Assembly (NCBI RefSeq): GCF_028993555.1 | Contig: NZ_CP118610.1 | Location: 3,836,001-3,900,000, forward strand | Direction of reading: 5' to 3' | From: Ensifer adhaerens | GTDB lineage: Bacteria; Pseudomonadota; Alphaproteobacteria; Rhizobiales; Rhizobiaceae | Length of the DNA stretch: 64,000 bases | Part shown: positions 1 through 7,746 of the stretch, piece after piece | How the letters are laid out: every line of letters begins with the position of its first letter | How positions within the stretch are numbered: the first letter of the stretch is position 1 | Notes under the pieces: generated by a model | The model's input: the letters and a program-made list of their open reading frames with translations, nothing else | Database searches by the model: none | What the model was told of the DNA's origin: nothing | Translations under genes and position numbers: made by a program

Positions 1-792
1 TCCAACCCCGTCGTGCGCAAGCTGACCTTCACCGGCTCGACCGAAGTCGGCGCCGAGCTCTACCGCCAGAGTGCGGCCACCATCAAGAAGCTCGGTCTCG
101 AGCTTGGCGGCAATGCGCCGTTCATCGTCTTTGACGATGCCGATCTCGATGCGGCAGTCGAAGGCGCGCTGATCGCCAAGTTCCGCAACAATGGCCAGAC
201 CTGTGTGTGCGCCAACCGCATCTATGTGCAGGACAAGGTCTATGACGCCTTTGCCGACAAACTCGCCAAGGCGGTCGCCAAGCTGAAGATCGGCAATGGC
301 GTCGACGAGGGCGTCATCCTCGGCCCGCTGATCGACAAGGCGGCACTGGAGAAGGTGGAAGAGCACATTGCCGACGCGACGTCGAAGGGTGCACGCGTCA
401 TCCAGGGCGGCAAGCGTCATGCGCTTGGCGGCACCTTCTACGAGGCGACGGTTCTGGCCGATGTCACCCAGGCGATGGCGGTCGCGCGCGAGGAAACCTT
501 CGGCCCGGTGGCGCCGCTCTTCCGCTTCAAGGATGAATCGGACGTGATCGCGCAGGCAAACGACACCGAATTCGGTCTCGCCTCCTACTTCTACGCCAAG
601 GAGCTTGCTCGGGTGTTCCGGGTGGCCGAAGCGCTGGAATACGGCATGGTCGGGGTCAACACCGGTCTGATCTCGACGGCGGAGGCACCGTTCGGCGGTG
701 TCAAGCTCTCGGGCCTCGGCCGCGAGGGCTCGCGCTACGGCATCGAGGAGTTCACCGAGATCAAATACGTCTGCCTCGGCGGCGTTGCGTAA
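1..792 (+). CDS. NAD(P)-dependent aldehyde dehydrogenase, succinate-semialdehyde dehydrogenase type (3' part)
   Basis: The window opens inside this gene; the frame is open from base 1, so only the C-terminal 263 residues are present of a family that is usually about 480-490. The general-base Glu motif ELGGNAPFIVFDDADLD, the nucleophile Cys motif NNGQTCVCANR and the late EETFGPVAP motif are all visible. The pattern is that of GabD-type semialdehyde dehydrogenases. A rho-independent terminator follows directly. It lies upstream of an HpcH/HpaI aldolase on the same strand and beside sugar-acid genes, so its physiological substrate may be an aldehyde released by the aldolase (glyceraldehyde or lactaldehyde) rather than succinate semialdehyde; that is inference. 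The family call is secure, the substrate is not. Confidence 0.9.
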   Translation, partial: SNPVVRKLTFTGSTEVGAELYRQSAATIKKLGLELGGNAPFIVFDDADLDAAVEGALIAKFRNNGQTCVCANRIYVQDKVYDAFADKLAKAVAKLKIGNGVDEGVILGPLIDKAALEKVEEHIADATSKGARVIQGGKRHALGGTFYEATVLADVTQAMAVAREETFGPVAPLFRFKDESDVIAQANDTEFGLASYFYAKELARVFRVAEALEYGMVGVNTGLISTAEAPFGGVKLSGLGREGSRYGIEEFTEIKYVCLGGVA

Positions 793-812
793 GATACGGT
801 AACCCAATCGCG

Positions 813-847
813 AAAACCGGCCGGAAAGCTCTGGCCGGTTTTTTTCT
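813..847 (+). terminator. Rho-independent terminator after the aldehyde dehydrogenase
   Basis: A ten-base stem (AAAACCGGCC at 813-822 pairing with GGCCGGTTTT at 833-842) is followed by a run of T to 846. It separates the dehydrogenase transcript from the aldolase gene. Confidence 0.85.
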
Positions 848-920
848 TTGCCGGTAGAACCTCGTGAGTGCGGGATTGAGACATGTCGCCGGTCCCGTCG
901 CAATGCAGGAGGAGATGGCC

Positions 921-1727
921 ATGCCGGCACCAAAGAACCCTTTCAAGGCAGCTCTGCGCGAAAACCGTTTCCAGCTCGGGCTCTGGGTGGCGCTTGCCAG
1001 CCCCTACGCGGCGGAAGTGGTGTCCGGTAGCGGTTACGACTGGCTGCTGATTGATGGCGAGCATGCTCCGAATGATATCCCGCTGCTGTCGGCGCAGTTT
1101 CGTGCCATCGCAGCGTCGGCAAGCCACCCGATGGTTCGTCTGCCGGTCGGCGATACCGTGCTGATCAAGCAGATCCTCGACACCGGCGTTCAGACCCTAC
1201 TGATCCCGATGGTCGAGAGCCTGGAGCAGGCGCGGCAGCTGGTCCGCGCCACCCGCTATCCGCCCCATGGCGTTCGCGGCGTCGGTGCGGCCCTCGGCCG
1301 TGCTTCTCAGTTCGGCCGCATCGGCGACTATCTGCAGACAGCGGGCGACGAAATCTGCCTGATCCTTCAGATCGAAAGCCGCGCCGGCCTTGCCGCGATC
1401 GACGAAATTGCCGCGCTCGACGGCGTCGACGGTCTCTTCATCGGCCCATCAGACCTGGCGGCCGACATGGGTTATCTCGGCAAGCCCGGCCATCCGGACG
1501 TGCGGGCGGCCATCGCCGACGCGTTCGAGCGTATCAAGCGTGCGGGCAAGGCGAGGGGTATCATGACGCTTGATCTGGAGCAGGCGCGTGACTACCGCGA
1601 CATGGGCGCCGACTTCATGGCGATCGGCACCGATGTCACTTCGTTGGTGCGGGCGACGACGGCCCTGCGCCAGGAATTCCTCGGCGAGGCGGCTCCAGTA
1701 CAAAAGAAGCAGGAATCCGGCTACTGA
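921..1727 (+). CDS. HpcH/HpaI family pyruvate-dependent aldolase
   Basis: A 268-residue class II aldolase of the HpcH/HpaI family, which cleaves 2-keto-3-deoxy sugar acids or related 4-hydroxy-2-keto acids to pyruvate and an aldehyde using a divalent metal. Visible motifs are WLLIDGEHAPND (catalytic His48), VRLPVGD (substrate Arg), LQIESRAG (metal Glu) and FIGPSDLAADMG (metal Asp). The frame is open from 864, but ATG 921 is preceded by AGGAGG at 907-912 with good spacing, so I start there. The stop overlaps the end of the convergent reductase gene by 7 bases. In this cluster 2-keto-3-deoxygluconate is a reasonable substrate because a UxaA-type dehydratase would supply it; 2-keto-3-deoxy-fuconate or -rhamnonate are alternatives. 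Confidence 0.88.
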   Translation: MPAPKNPFKAALRENRFQLGLWVALASPYAAEVVSGSGYDWLLIDGEHAPNDIPLLSAQFRAIAASASHPMVRLPVGDTVLIKQILDTGVQTLLIPMVESLEQARQLVRATRYPPHGVRGVGAALGRASQFGRIGDYLQTAGDEICLILQIESRAGLAAIDEIAALDGVDGLFIGPSDLAADMGYLGKPGHPDVRAAIADAFERIKRAGKARGIMTLDLEQARDYRDMGADFMAIGTDVTSLVRATTALRQEFLGEAAPVQKKQESGY

Positions 1728-2809
1728 TCGGAAATCGCCGAGAGCTGGGGCATCGGTGTGTCCGGGCTCCAGCGCCGGAAGTCCGCGATCCGTCGCTCTA
1801 TCTTATCGCTGTGGTGGTTGGCGATATCGCTTAGGCGGTGGTTGAGGAACGGGTTTCTGAAGCGTTCCAGTGTGGCGGCGACATAGTCTAACGCTTCGCT
1901 CTCCAGGCCCTTTGCAGCGAAAGCGGGGATCACTTCGGTTTGATAGATGTGGTCCAGTCGCGCTGCGACGCCGGCGTCGGCCAGGATCTCCCGCACAGTC
2001 TCATTCGGGTCTCGGCCTTCCTTGAGCCAGAGATCGGCCAGAACGGTGTGGCCGAGATTGAGGATGTGAAGCTTCAGCTTCTCGTAGGGCGTCAGGTCAT
2101 CCACGAGCTTTACACACGGATGGGTGCAGGGTGAGCGAAGACCGGGCTGGTTTTCGATCGCCCAGAGCGCATAGGGTTCGGCAACCGCGCCGGCGGGCTC
2201 CAGGGGCTCGGAGACGATGCGGTCTACGAGCGTATTTGCCCAGACGACACCCGTGTCCAGCCAGTTCGTGAAAGTGGCGTCTTTGACTCGCGCCGCCGCG
2301 AGTTCCAGCATCAGCGCCTTCAACACGTCACCGTTGCGTGACACGAGTTCGCAGGGAAGGATCGTCAGCGCACGCCCACCCGCTTCGAAGCGCGACTTCA
2401 AAAGCAGCAGCAGCTTGCCGGGAAAGGAGCGGGGAACGTCCGTTGTCAGGTCGTCGTCGCCGACCCGGAAACCCGTATCACCGGTATTGGAGATCAGGAT
2501 CTCGGCTTCCTCGGCGACAATCGCCTGGACCTCGCTCCAGTTTTCAGCGGTCGAAAGCGCCCGCGCCACGCTGGTCACCCGTTGCGTTGTGTCGATCCGT
2601 TTCCCGCCCTGGATGCCACGGATGATGACGGGAAAGCCCTCGGGGCGAGCAAGCGCCGCGAGACGTCCGGAACGCTCGCTGGACCCGGTCGTCTGCACCA
2701 CGGTGAGAGGCCCAAGCGCCTGACCTGTTTTCAGCGCCTCGCCGACGAAGAGATCGGCATGGGCCTGAAGGAAACGGCTCGTTCCGAATTGCACGATCGG
2801 CGTCGTCAT
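1721..2809 (-). CDS. Mannitol dehydrogenase-family oxidoreductase, tagaturonate reductase (UxaB) type
   Basis: A 362-residue protein of the long-chain mannitol dehydrogenase / UxaB / UxuB family, which reduces keto-uronates with NADH. It starts MTTPIVQFGTSRFLQAH, the characteristic Rossmann start of UxaB-like proteins, and carries LILNLGHTVLA-like helix sequence (KLHILNLGHT) near residue 260, where the family places its catalytic Lys/His region. It is shorter than E. coli UxaB (about 480). The frame is open to 3127 but that extension lies inside the GntR gene; ATG 2809 sits just 19 bases after the GntR stop, suggesting one transcript gntR-uxaB-like. With the divergent dehydratase it would give tagaturonate -> altronate -> KDG. 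The exact substrate is inferred from context. Confidence 0.8.
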   Translation of the reverse strand: MTTPIVQFGTSRFLQAHADLFVGEALKTGQALGPLTVVQTTGSSERSGRLAALARPEGFPVIIRGIQGGKRIDTTQRVTSVARALSTAENWSEVQAIVAEEAEILISNTGDTGFRVGDDDLTTDVPRSFPGKLLLLLKSRFEAGGRALTILPCELVSRNGDVLKALMLELAAARVKDATFTNWLDTGVVWANTLVDRIVSEPLEPAGAVAEPYALWAIENQPGLRSPCTHPCVKLVDDLTPYEKLKLHILNLGHTVLADLWLKEGRDPNETVREILADAGVAARLDHIYQTEVIPAFAAKGLESEALDYVAATLERFRNPFLNHRLSDIANHHSDKIERRIADFRRWSPDTPMPQLSAISDQ

Positions 2810-2828
2810 CTCTGGCTCCGATGGCTCG

Positions 2829-3707
2829 CTATGGAATGGATTGAAGCAAGGTCTCGCGCGCGGACTGGAGGTGCCGGCGGCAGGCCTGTTCGGCCTTGGC
2901 GGGGTCGTGCGAGCGCAAGGCTTCGATATAGGCGAGGTGCTCTTCCAGCGCGCGGGCGTTGCGCTGGCGGGCATTCGTCTTGTTCCACTGGTAGTGATAG
3001 TGGAAGACGATCGCGATGATATCGTAGAAATCGACGATGAAGCGGTTGCTGGATGCCTTGTGCACCAGCAGGTGGAATTGCTCGTCCAACTCAGAGAAAT
3101 CCCGGTAGCGGTTATCGATATCGGCAAGAATTTCCCGGTGCAGGGTCTCGATTTCCCTGAGCTCCTTCCAGGCTGGGTGATCGTCCGGAAGGGAAACGAA
3201 ACGTGCGGCCGAGCGCAGCTCGAACATCTCGCGCACTTCCGTCAGTTCCAGCGCGAACTCGCGGGTGAAGCCCTTCAGGACCCAGTGGCTGTTTGGCCGC
3301 TTTTCGATCAGGCCGAAACGACTGAAACGGATCAGGAACTCGCGCACGCTGGTCGTGCCGGTACCGATCTCGCGCGCCAGTTCGAGTTCGTTGATCTGCA
3401 TGCCGGGCTCGGCGCCGCCGGCGAGAATCCGGCGCATGAAGCTGCGCTCGATGATCTCGGCGAGTGAATCGGTCTCTTCCGTTGGAAAGTAGTCGTCTGG
3501 GCGGGGCTGCCGCAGCACGTTCTTCTTGCGTTTGTCCCAGGCGATCAGCTGCACCTCTTCGAAGCGGCTGAGGATCGCGCGCACCGTCGTCCGGCTGACG
3601 CCGAGCACCTGCCCGAGTTCCGGCTCGGAGGGCAGCGAGGATGTTTCCGCCAGAAGCTTCAGGCAGCGGTTATAGGCATCCTTGAAGACGGTGTTCTGTT
3701 TTGCCAT
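2829..3707 (-). CDS. GntR-family regulator with two winged helices and an FCD domain
   Basis: A 292-residue transcription factor. Residues about 10-65 form a first GntR-like winged helix (SLPSEPELGQVLGVSRTTVR), and residues about 82-150 form a second (INELELAREIGTGTTSVREF) that leads into a C-terminal all-helical FCD ligand domain (about 150-290, with LDEQFHLLVHKASSN). Most FadR-type GntR proteins have one DNA-binding domain and about 220-250 residues, so the tandem arrangement is unusual. It is divergent from the UxaA-like gene with a 223-base intergenic region holding a palindrome, and is followed by the UxaB-like reductase. It is most likely the local regulator, responding to a sugar-acid intermediate; repressor versus activator cannot be told from sequence. 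Confidence 0.88.
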   Translation of the reverse strand: MAKQNTVFKDAYNRCLKLLAETSSLPSEPELGQVLGVSRTTVRAILSRFEEVQLIAWDKRKKNVLRQPRPDDYFPTEETDSLAEIIERSFMRRILAGGAEPGMQINELELAREIGTGTTSVREFLIRFSRFGLIEKRPNSHWVLKGFTREFALELTEVREMFELRSAARFVSLPDDHPAWKELREIETLHREILADIDNRYRDFSELDEQFHLLVHKASSNRFIVDFYDIIAIVFHYHYQWNKTNARQRNARALEEHLAYIEALRSHDPAKAEQACRRHLQSARETLLQSIP

Positions 3708-3865
3708 GGCAAGATCCGGCCGGTTCGAAATTGTCTGCGCTTGTCAGGGACGCTCCTCTATCGCGGCGATCCGGTTTTGTCTCCGTCTGTCGTCAACATC
3801 TGTTCCTCCCGTTCACCCCGGTCGTTGGCCCGGCGGCGTCGCTGATGTTTTCGTTATAATACCCA

Positions 3866-3901
3866 TTGACGGAAATCTGTCTATTGTAGATAAAAGACAG
3901 A
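3866..3901 (+). promoter_or_regulatory. Candidate promoter and operator of the UxaA-like gene
   Basis: TTGACG (3866-3871) and GATAAA (3889-3894) are spaced 17 bases, resembling a sigma-70 promoter. An inverted repeat TCTGTCT (3876-3882) / AGACAGA (3895-3901) covers the spacer and -10 box. The 15-mer at 3882-3896 (TATTGTAGATAAAAG) matches 12 of 15 bases of the palindrome upstream of the ABC transporter at 6579-6593. A GntR regulator bound here could control both divergent units. Confidence 0.5.
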
Positions 3902-3930
3902 ACAGCGAAATAACAATCACGGAGAAATTG

Positions 3931-5436
3931 GTGTCAGCGCCGTCCACCATCCTGCTCGCACCGGAGGACAACGTCGTCGTGGCGACATTGGCGATTGCCG
4001 CCGGTGAAGCCTTGCCGAACGGCGCTCGCGCTGCAGCGAAGGTCGATGCCGGCCACAAGGTTGCGATCCGCCCCATTCACGCCGGTGAACCGGTCGTCAA
4101 ATACGCCCAGGCGATCGGGCGGGCGACCGCCGATATCGCGCCGGGCGACCATGTGCACTCCCACAACCTCGCCTTCGACCGGGATCGCCTGGCAATCGGA
4201 CCGCAGGGAACGCCGGAAGCGGCAAGCGATGCCGACAAGGCGCGCACCTTCATGGGCTATCGGCGCGGTGACGGGCGCGCTGCGACCCGAAACTACATTG
4301 GTGTTGTCGCCAGCGTGAACTGTTCCACCACCGTCTGCCGCGCCATTGCCGAGGAGGCAAACCGTCGCATCCTGCCGAAGTACGAGGGCATCGATGGTTT
4401 CGTGCCGATCGTGCACGATCAGGGCTGCGGCATGTCGTCGACCGGCGACGGCATGGCCAACCTGCACCGAACGCTCGCCGGCTACGCCCGCCATGCCAAT
4501 TTCGGCGGTGTGCTGATGGTGGGCCTCGGTTGCGAGGTCAATCAACTGACGCTCTATGGCCAGAGCGGCGCCGGCGCCGAAAAACGGCATTTCAACATCC
4601 AGGAAGCCGGCGGCTCCCGCCGTTCGGTGGAAAAAGCCCTCGGCATTCTCGAGGAAATCGCCGCCGAAGTCGGCAAGGAGCGCCGTGTTGCAATCCCGGT
4701 GAGCGAGATCATCGTCGGCTTGCAATGCGGCGGGTCGGATGGGCTTTCGGGTATCACCGCCAATCCGGCGCTCGGCGCCGCCGTCGATATCCTTGCGGCA
4801 GCCGGCGGCACCGCAATCCTCTCGGAGACCTCGGAAATCTATGGCGCCGAGCATCTGCTGCGCAGCCGGGCGATCAATGAGGCCGTCGCGGTGAAACTCG
4901 ACGGCCTGATTGCCTGGTGGGAGAACTATGTGGCGATGCATGGTGCATCGCTCGACAACAATCCTTCGCCGGGCAACAAACGCGGCGGTTTGACGACTAT
5001 TCTTGAAAAGTCGCTCGGCGCTGTCGCCAAGGGCGGCCGCTCGCCGCTCAACGCCGTCTATCGCTATGCCGAGCGTGTGACCGAGCACGGGCTCGTTTTC
5101 ATGGATACGCCCGGCTACGACCCGGTGTCGGCCACCGGCCAGGTCGCCGGCGGCGCCAACGTCATTGCCTTTACCACCGGTCGCGGCAGTTGCTTCGGCT
5201 GTCGGCCGGCGCCGTCGATCAAGCTCACCAGCAACACGGCGCTGTTTCGGGCGATGGAAGAGGACATGGACATCGATTGCGGCGTGATCGCTTCGGGGGA
5301 GGCGAGCATTGCCGGGCTTGGCCGGGAGATCTTCGACCTGATCGTCGAGACCGCCTCTGGCCGCAAGACCAAGAGCGAGCTTTTCGGCTACGGCGACAAT
5401 GAGTTCGTGCCCTGGCATCTGGGAGCGACGCTCTAA
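3931..5436 (+). CDS. UxaA-family dehydratase (altronate dehydratase-like)
   Basis: A 501-residue protein with an N-terminal SAF domain (about residues 5-85) joined to the UxaA catalytic part, the single-chain arrangement of E. coli UxaA (altronate -> 2-keto-3-deoxygluconate, iron/manganese-dependent). Motifs seen are GYRRGDGRAATRNYIGV at about 108, HDQGCGMSS, GLGCEVNQ, GLQCGGSDGLSGITANPALG and FTTGRGSCFGC, with the conserved cysteines of the family. The reading frame runs further upstream, but GTG 3931 with GGAG at 3921-3924 gives the expected N terminus; TTG 3928 is too close to the site. The family also contains galactarate dehydratase, but context (UxaB-like reductase, KDG-type aldolase) favours altronate or a close stereoisomer such as fuconate. 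Confidence 0.88.
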   Translation: MSAPSTILLAPEDNVVVATLAIAAGEALPNGARAAAKVDAGHKVAIRPIHAGEPVVKYAQAIGRATADIAPGDHVHSHNLAFDRDRLAIGPQGTPEAASDADKARTFMGYRRGDGRAATRNYIGVVASVNCSTTVCRAIAEEANRRILPKYEGIDGFVPIVHDQGCGMSSTGDGMANLHRTLAGYARHANFGGVLMVGLGCEVNQLTLYGQSGAGAEKRHFNIQEAGGSRRSVEKALGILEEIAAEVGKERRVAIPVSEIIVGLQCGGSDGLSGITANPALGAAVDILAAAGGTAILSETSEIYGAEHLLRSRAINEAVAVKLDGLIAWWENYVAMHGASLDNNPSPGNKRGGLTTILEKSLGAVAKGGRSPLNAVYRYAERVTEHGLVFMDTPGYDPVSATGQVAGGANVIAFTTGRGSCFGCRPAPSIKLTSNTALFRAMEEDMDIDCGVIASGEASIAGLGREIFDLIVETASGRKTKSELFGYGDNEFVPWHLGATL

Positions 5437-5475
5437 CTTTGCAACGACTGACATCCTTGGAGGAGGAGACGGGGA

Positions 5476-6495
5476 ATGCAGACGAGACGGATCGGTCGAA
5501 CCGGCCTATCGGTGACCGAATTCAGCTTCGGTGCCGCCGGCCTCGGTGGCCTCTACCGGGAGTGCACCCGCGACGCGGCCATCGCGACCCTGGACGCTGC
5601 CTGGGAGGCGGGCCTGCGCTACTTCGACGTGGCGCCCTATTACGGTCTCGGGCTTGCCGAGCGTCGCGTCGGCGACTTCCTGCGTGACAAGCCGCGCGAT
5701 CAGTTCGTACTTTCCACCAAGGTTGGCCGTCTTCTGCACCCGGTGCCCGAAGACAAGGTGCCTGACTACTCCTATGTGAAGCCGCTCAATTTCGATGTCG
5801 CCTACGACTACAGCTATGACGGCATCATGCGCTCGGTCGAGTTCAGCTATGCCCGGCTCGGGCTCAATCGCATCGACATTCTCTATGTGCACGATATCGG
5901 CGTATATACCCACGGCGCCGCCCGCAATGCCGTCTATCTCAGACAGTTGCTGGATGGCGGACTGAAGGCGCTCGAGGAACTCAAATCGTCGGGCGCGATC
6001 GCCGCCTATGGTCTCGGCGTGAACGAGGTTCCCGTCTGTCTCGAGGTTGTGCGCCGGGCCGATATCGACTGCATCCTGCTGGCCGGCCGCTACACGCTGC
6101 TCGACCGCTCGGCCGTCGCCGAACTGCTGCCGCTTTGTGAAAGGAAGCAGACATCGCTTGTCGTCGGCGGGGTTTTCAACTCGGGAATTTTGGCAACGGG
6201 TCCTGTCGAGGGCGCGCATTTCGACTACATGCCGGCAACGGAAGATATCCGGCAAAAGGTCGCTGCCATGGACGCGGTTGCGCGCCGAATGAACGTGCCG
6301 CTTGCCGCGCCGGCCATGCAGTTTCCGCTGAGCCATCCGATGGTCGCCTCCGTGCTGCTCGGCACCGCCAAGCCGGGAAGCCTGACGCGCAACATGGCGC
6401 TCGCTGAACACCGGTTTTCCGCGGCCGATTTCGCGGCTTTTGAACCGTTTACGCTGGTCGCGCCAGTGCTCGGGGACGAGCCGGTACGAGTTTAA
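5476..6495 (+). CDS. Aldo/keto reductase, L-fucose / L-galactose dehydrogenase type
   Basis: A 339-residue AKR of the COG0667 sub-group that includes D-threo-aldose 1-dehydrogenase, L-fucose dehydrogenase and plant L-galactose dehydrogenase; these oxidise the anomeric carbon of L-sugars with NAD(P)+ to a lactone. The catalytic tetrad is visible as FDVAPYYG (Asp and Tyr), LSTKVGR (Lys) and LYVHDIG (His). The start follows a GGAGGAGA site at 5459-5466. It is 39 bases downstream of the dehydratase, so probably the same operon. Being beside an LgoD-like dehydrogenase, L-galactose is my preferred substrate, with L-fucose the main alternative. No lactonase gene is visible in the window; the lactone could open spontaneously or be handled by a gene further left. 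Confidence 0.85.
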   Translation: MQTRRIGRTGLSVTEFSFGAAGLGGLYRECTRDAAIATLDAAWEAGLRYFDVAPYYGLGLAERRVGDFLRDKPRDQFVLSTKVGRLLHPVPEDKVPDYSYVKPLNFDVAYDYSYDGIMRSVEFSYARLGLNRIDILYVHDIGVYTHGAARNAVYLRQLLDGGLKALEELKSSGAIAAYGLGVNEVPVCLEVVRRADIDCILLAGRYTLLDRSAVAELLPLCERKQTSLVVGGVFNSGILATGPVEGAHFDYMPATEDIRQKVAAMDAVARRMNVPLAAPAMQFPLSHPMVASVLLGTAKPGSLTRNMALAEHRFSAADFAAFEPFTLVAPVLGDEPVRV

Positions 6496-6578
6496 CGGGC
6501 GGCCCTCGCCTTGCGGCCTGAAATGGTGTTTCGGCCGCTTGCCAAGCCGGAATTGTCGTACTAGCATTCCGATATGTT

Positions 6579-6592
6579 TTTTATCGATAAAA
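6579..6592. promoter_or_regulatory. Perfect 14-bp palindrome upstream of the ABC transporter (candidate operator)
   Basis: TTTTATCGATAAAA is a perfect palindrome in the 168-base gap before the binding-protein gene. Its right half GATAAAAG (6586-6593) recurs in the uxaA-like promoter at 3889-3896. This shared element suggests joint control by the local GntR protein; this is inference from motif sharing. Confidence 0.5.
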
Positions 6593-6663
6593 GGTCGATA
6601 AGCCAGCACCTGCGATCGATCTCCAAGAAGTGGAACACGGTGCACTGAGAGGAGAAACCTGGG

Positions 6664-7653
6664 ATGAGCATTCTGAAAAGCAGCCTTACCCGTCGTGCCT
6701 TCACCGCCCTGGCCGGTGCCGCGATGATCGCCGGCATGTCGCCGGTCGCATCCTTCGCGCAGGACGTGACGATCCCGATCATCGTCAAGGACACCACGTC
6801 CTTCTACTGGCAGATCGTGCTGGCCGGCGCGCGCGCCGCCGGCAAGGACCTCGGGGTCAATGTACCCGAACTCGGCGCCCAGTCCGAGTCCGATATCAAC
6901 GGCCAGATCAGCATTCTCGAAAACGCGGTCGCCGGCGCTCCAGCTGCTGTCGTCATCTCGCCGACGGAATTCAAGGCGCTCGGCAAGCCGATCGATGAAG
7001 CGGCCAAGGCCGTCCCGATCATCGGCATCGACTCTGGCGCCGACTCAAAGGCCTTCTCCTCGTTCCTGACCACCGACAACGTCCAGGGCGGCCGCATCGC
7101 TGCCGACGGACTTGCTGCAGCGGTCAAGGAAATGAGCGGCAAGGAAGAGGGTGAGATTGCGATCATCACCAGCCTTCCGGGTGTCGGCTCGCTCGACCAG
7201 CGCCGCGAAGGCTTCCTCGATCAGGTCAAGACCAAGTACCCGGGCTTCAAGGTTGTCGTCGACAAATATGCCGACGGTCAGGCGACCACCGGCCTTAACA
7301 TCATGACCGACCTGATCACCGCCAATCCCAATCTTGTCGGTGTGTTTGCGTCCAACCTGATCATGGCGCAGGGTGTGGGCCAGGCGATTGCCGAAAACAA
7401 GCTCGGCGACAAGATCAAGGTGATCGGCTTCGACAGCGACGACAAGACCGTCGGCTTCCTCAAGGAAGGCGTTCTCGCGGGGCTCGTCGTTCAGGATCCC
7501 TATCGCATGGGCTATGATGGCGTGAAGACGGCGCTGGCCGTCTCCAAGGGTGATAAGGTTGAGGCGAATGTCGATACCGGTGCCAATCTGGTGACCAAGG
7601 CCAACATGGCCGAACCGAAGATCGACGCTCTCTTGAACCCGAAGGTCAAGTAA
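6664..7653 (+). CDS. Sugar ABC transporter periplasmic binding protein, RbsB type
   Basis: A 329-residue exported protein. The N terminus has twin arginines and a hydrophobic stretch ending ASFAQD, a likely signal peptide cleaved near residue 30. The mature part has the two-lobe periplasmic-binding fold of the ribose/galactose class: IPIIVKDTTSFYW at the start, GAQSESDINGQISILENA, IGIDSGADS, FLTTDNVQGGR, SLPGVGSLDQRREGF and VIGFDSDD. It starts the transporter operon; the substrate is inferred as the same sugar that the neighbouring enzymes consume. The gene is followed by two stable hairpins before the ATPase gene, a common device to keep binding protein levels above those of the membrane parts. 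Confidence 0.9.
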   Translation: MSILKSSLTRRAFTALAGAAMIAGMSPVASFAQDVTIPIIVKDTTSFYWQIVLAGARAAGKDLGVNVPELGAQSESDINGQISILENAVAGAPAAVVISPTEFKALGKPIDEAAKAVPIIGIDSGADSKAFSSFLTTDNVQGGRIAADGLAAAVKEMSGKEEGEIAIITSLPGVGSLDQRREGFLDQVKTKYPGFKVVVDKYADGQATTGLNIMTDLITANPNLVGVFASNLIMAQGVGQAIAENKLGDKIKVIGFDSDDKTVGFLKEGVLAGLVVQDPYRMGYDGVKTALAVSKGDKVEANVDTGANLVTKANMAEPKIDALLNPKVK

Positions 7654-7661
7654 CGACGGCC

Positions 7662-7683
7662 GCGGCGGGCTCCTGCCCGCCGC
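7662..7683 (+). other. Hairpin 1 in the binding protein-ATPase intercistronic gap
   Basis: A nine-base perfect stem (GCGGCGGGC 7662-7670 / GCCCGCCGC 7675-7683) with a TCCT loop starts 8 bases after the binding-protein stop. There is no T tract, so it is more likely an mRNA-stabilising or partial-attenuation element than a full terminator. Confidence 0.7.
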
Positions 7684-7686
7684 ACC

Positions 7687-7720
7687 CGCTTGCGGCCGGA
7701 ACGAGGACCGGCCGCAAGCG
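7687..7720 (+). other. Hairpin 2 in the binding protein-ATPase intercistronic gap
   Basis: A thirteen-base perfect stem (CGCTTGCGGCCGG 7687-7699 / CCGGCCGCAAGCG 7708-7720) with an eight-base loop lies 3 bases after hairpin 1 and 11 bases before the ribosome-binding site of the ATPase gene. It probably sets differential expression within the transporter operon. Confidence 0.75.
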
Positions 7721-7746
7721 ATCTCTGCGATGGGAGGAATGCGCAG

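Noticed and set aside
2810..3127. N-terminal extension of the UxaB-like reductase frame by 106 codons
   Set aside because: The extension lies in the GntR gene in another frame and is Thr/Ser/Pro-rich; ATG 2809 gives the conserved Rossmann start.
3934..5454. A 506-codon open frame on the minus strand
   Set aside because: It is antisense to the UxaA-like gene, which has conserved cysteine motifs; the minus product is compositionally odd.
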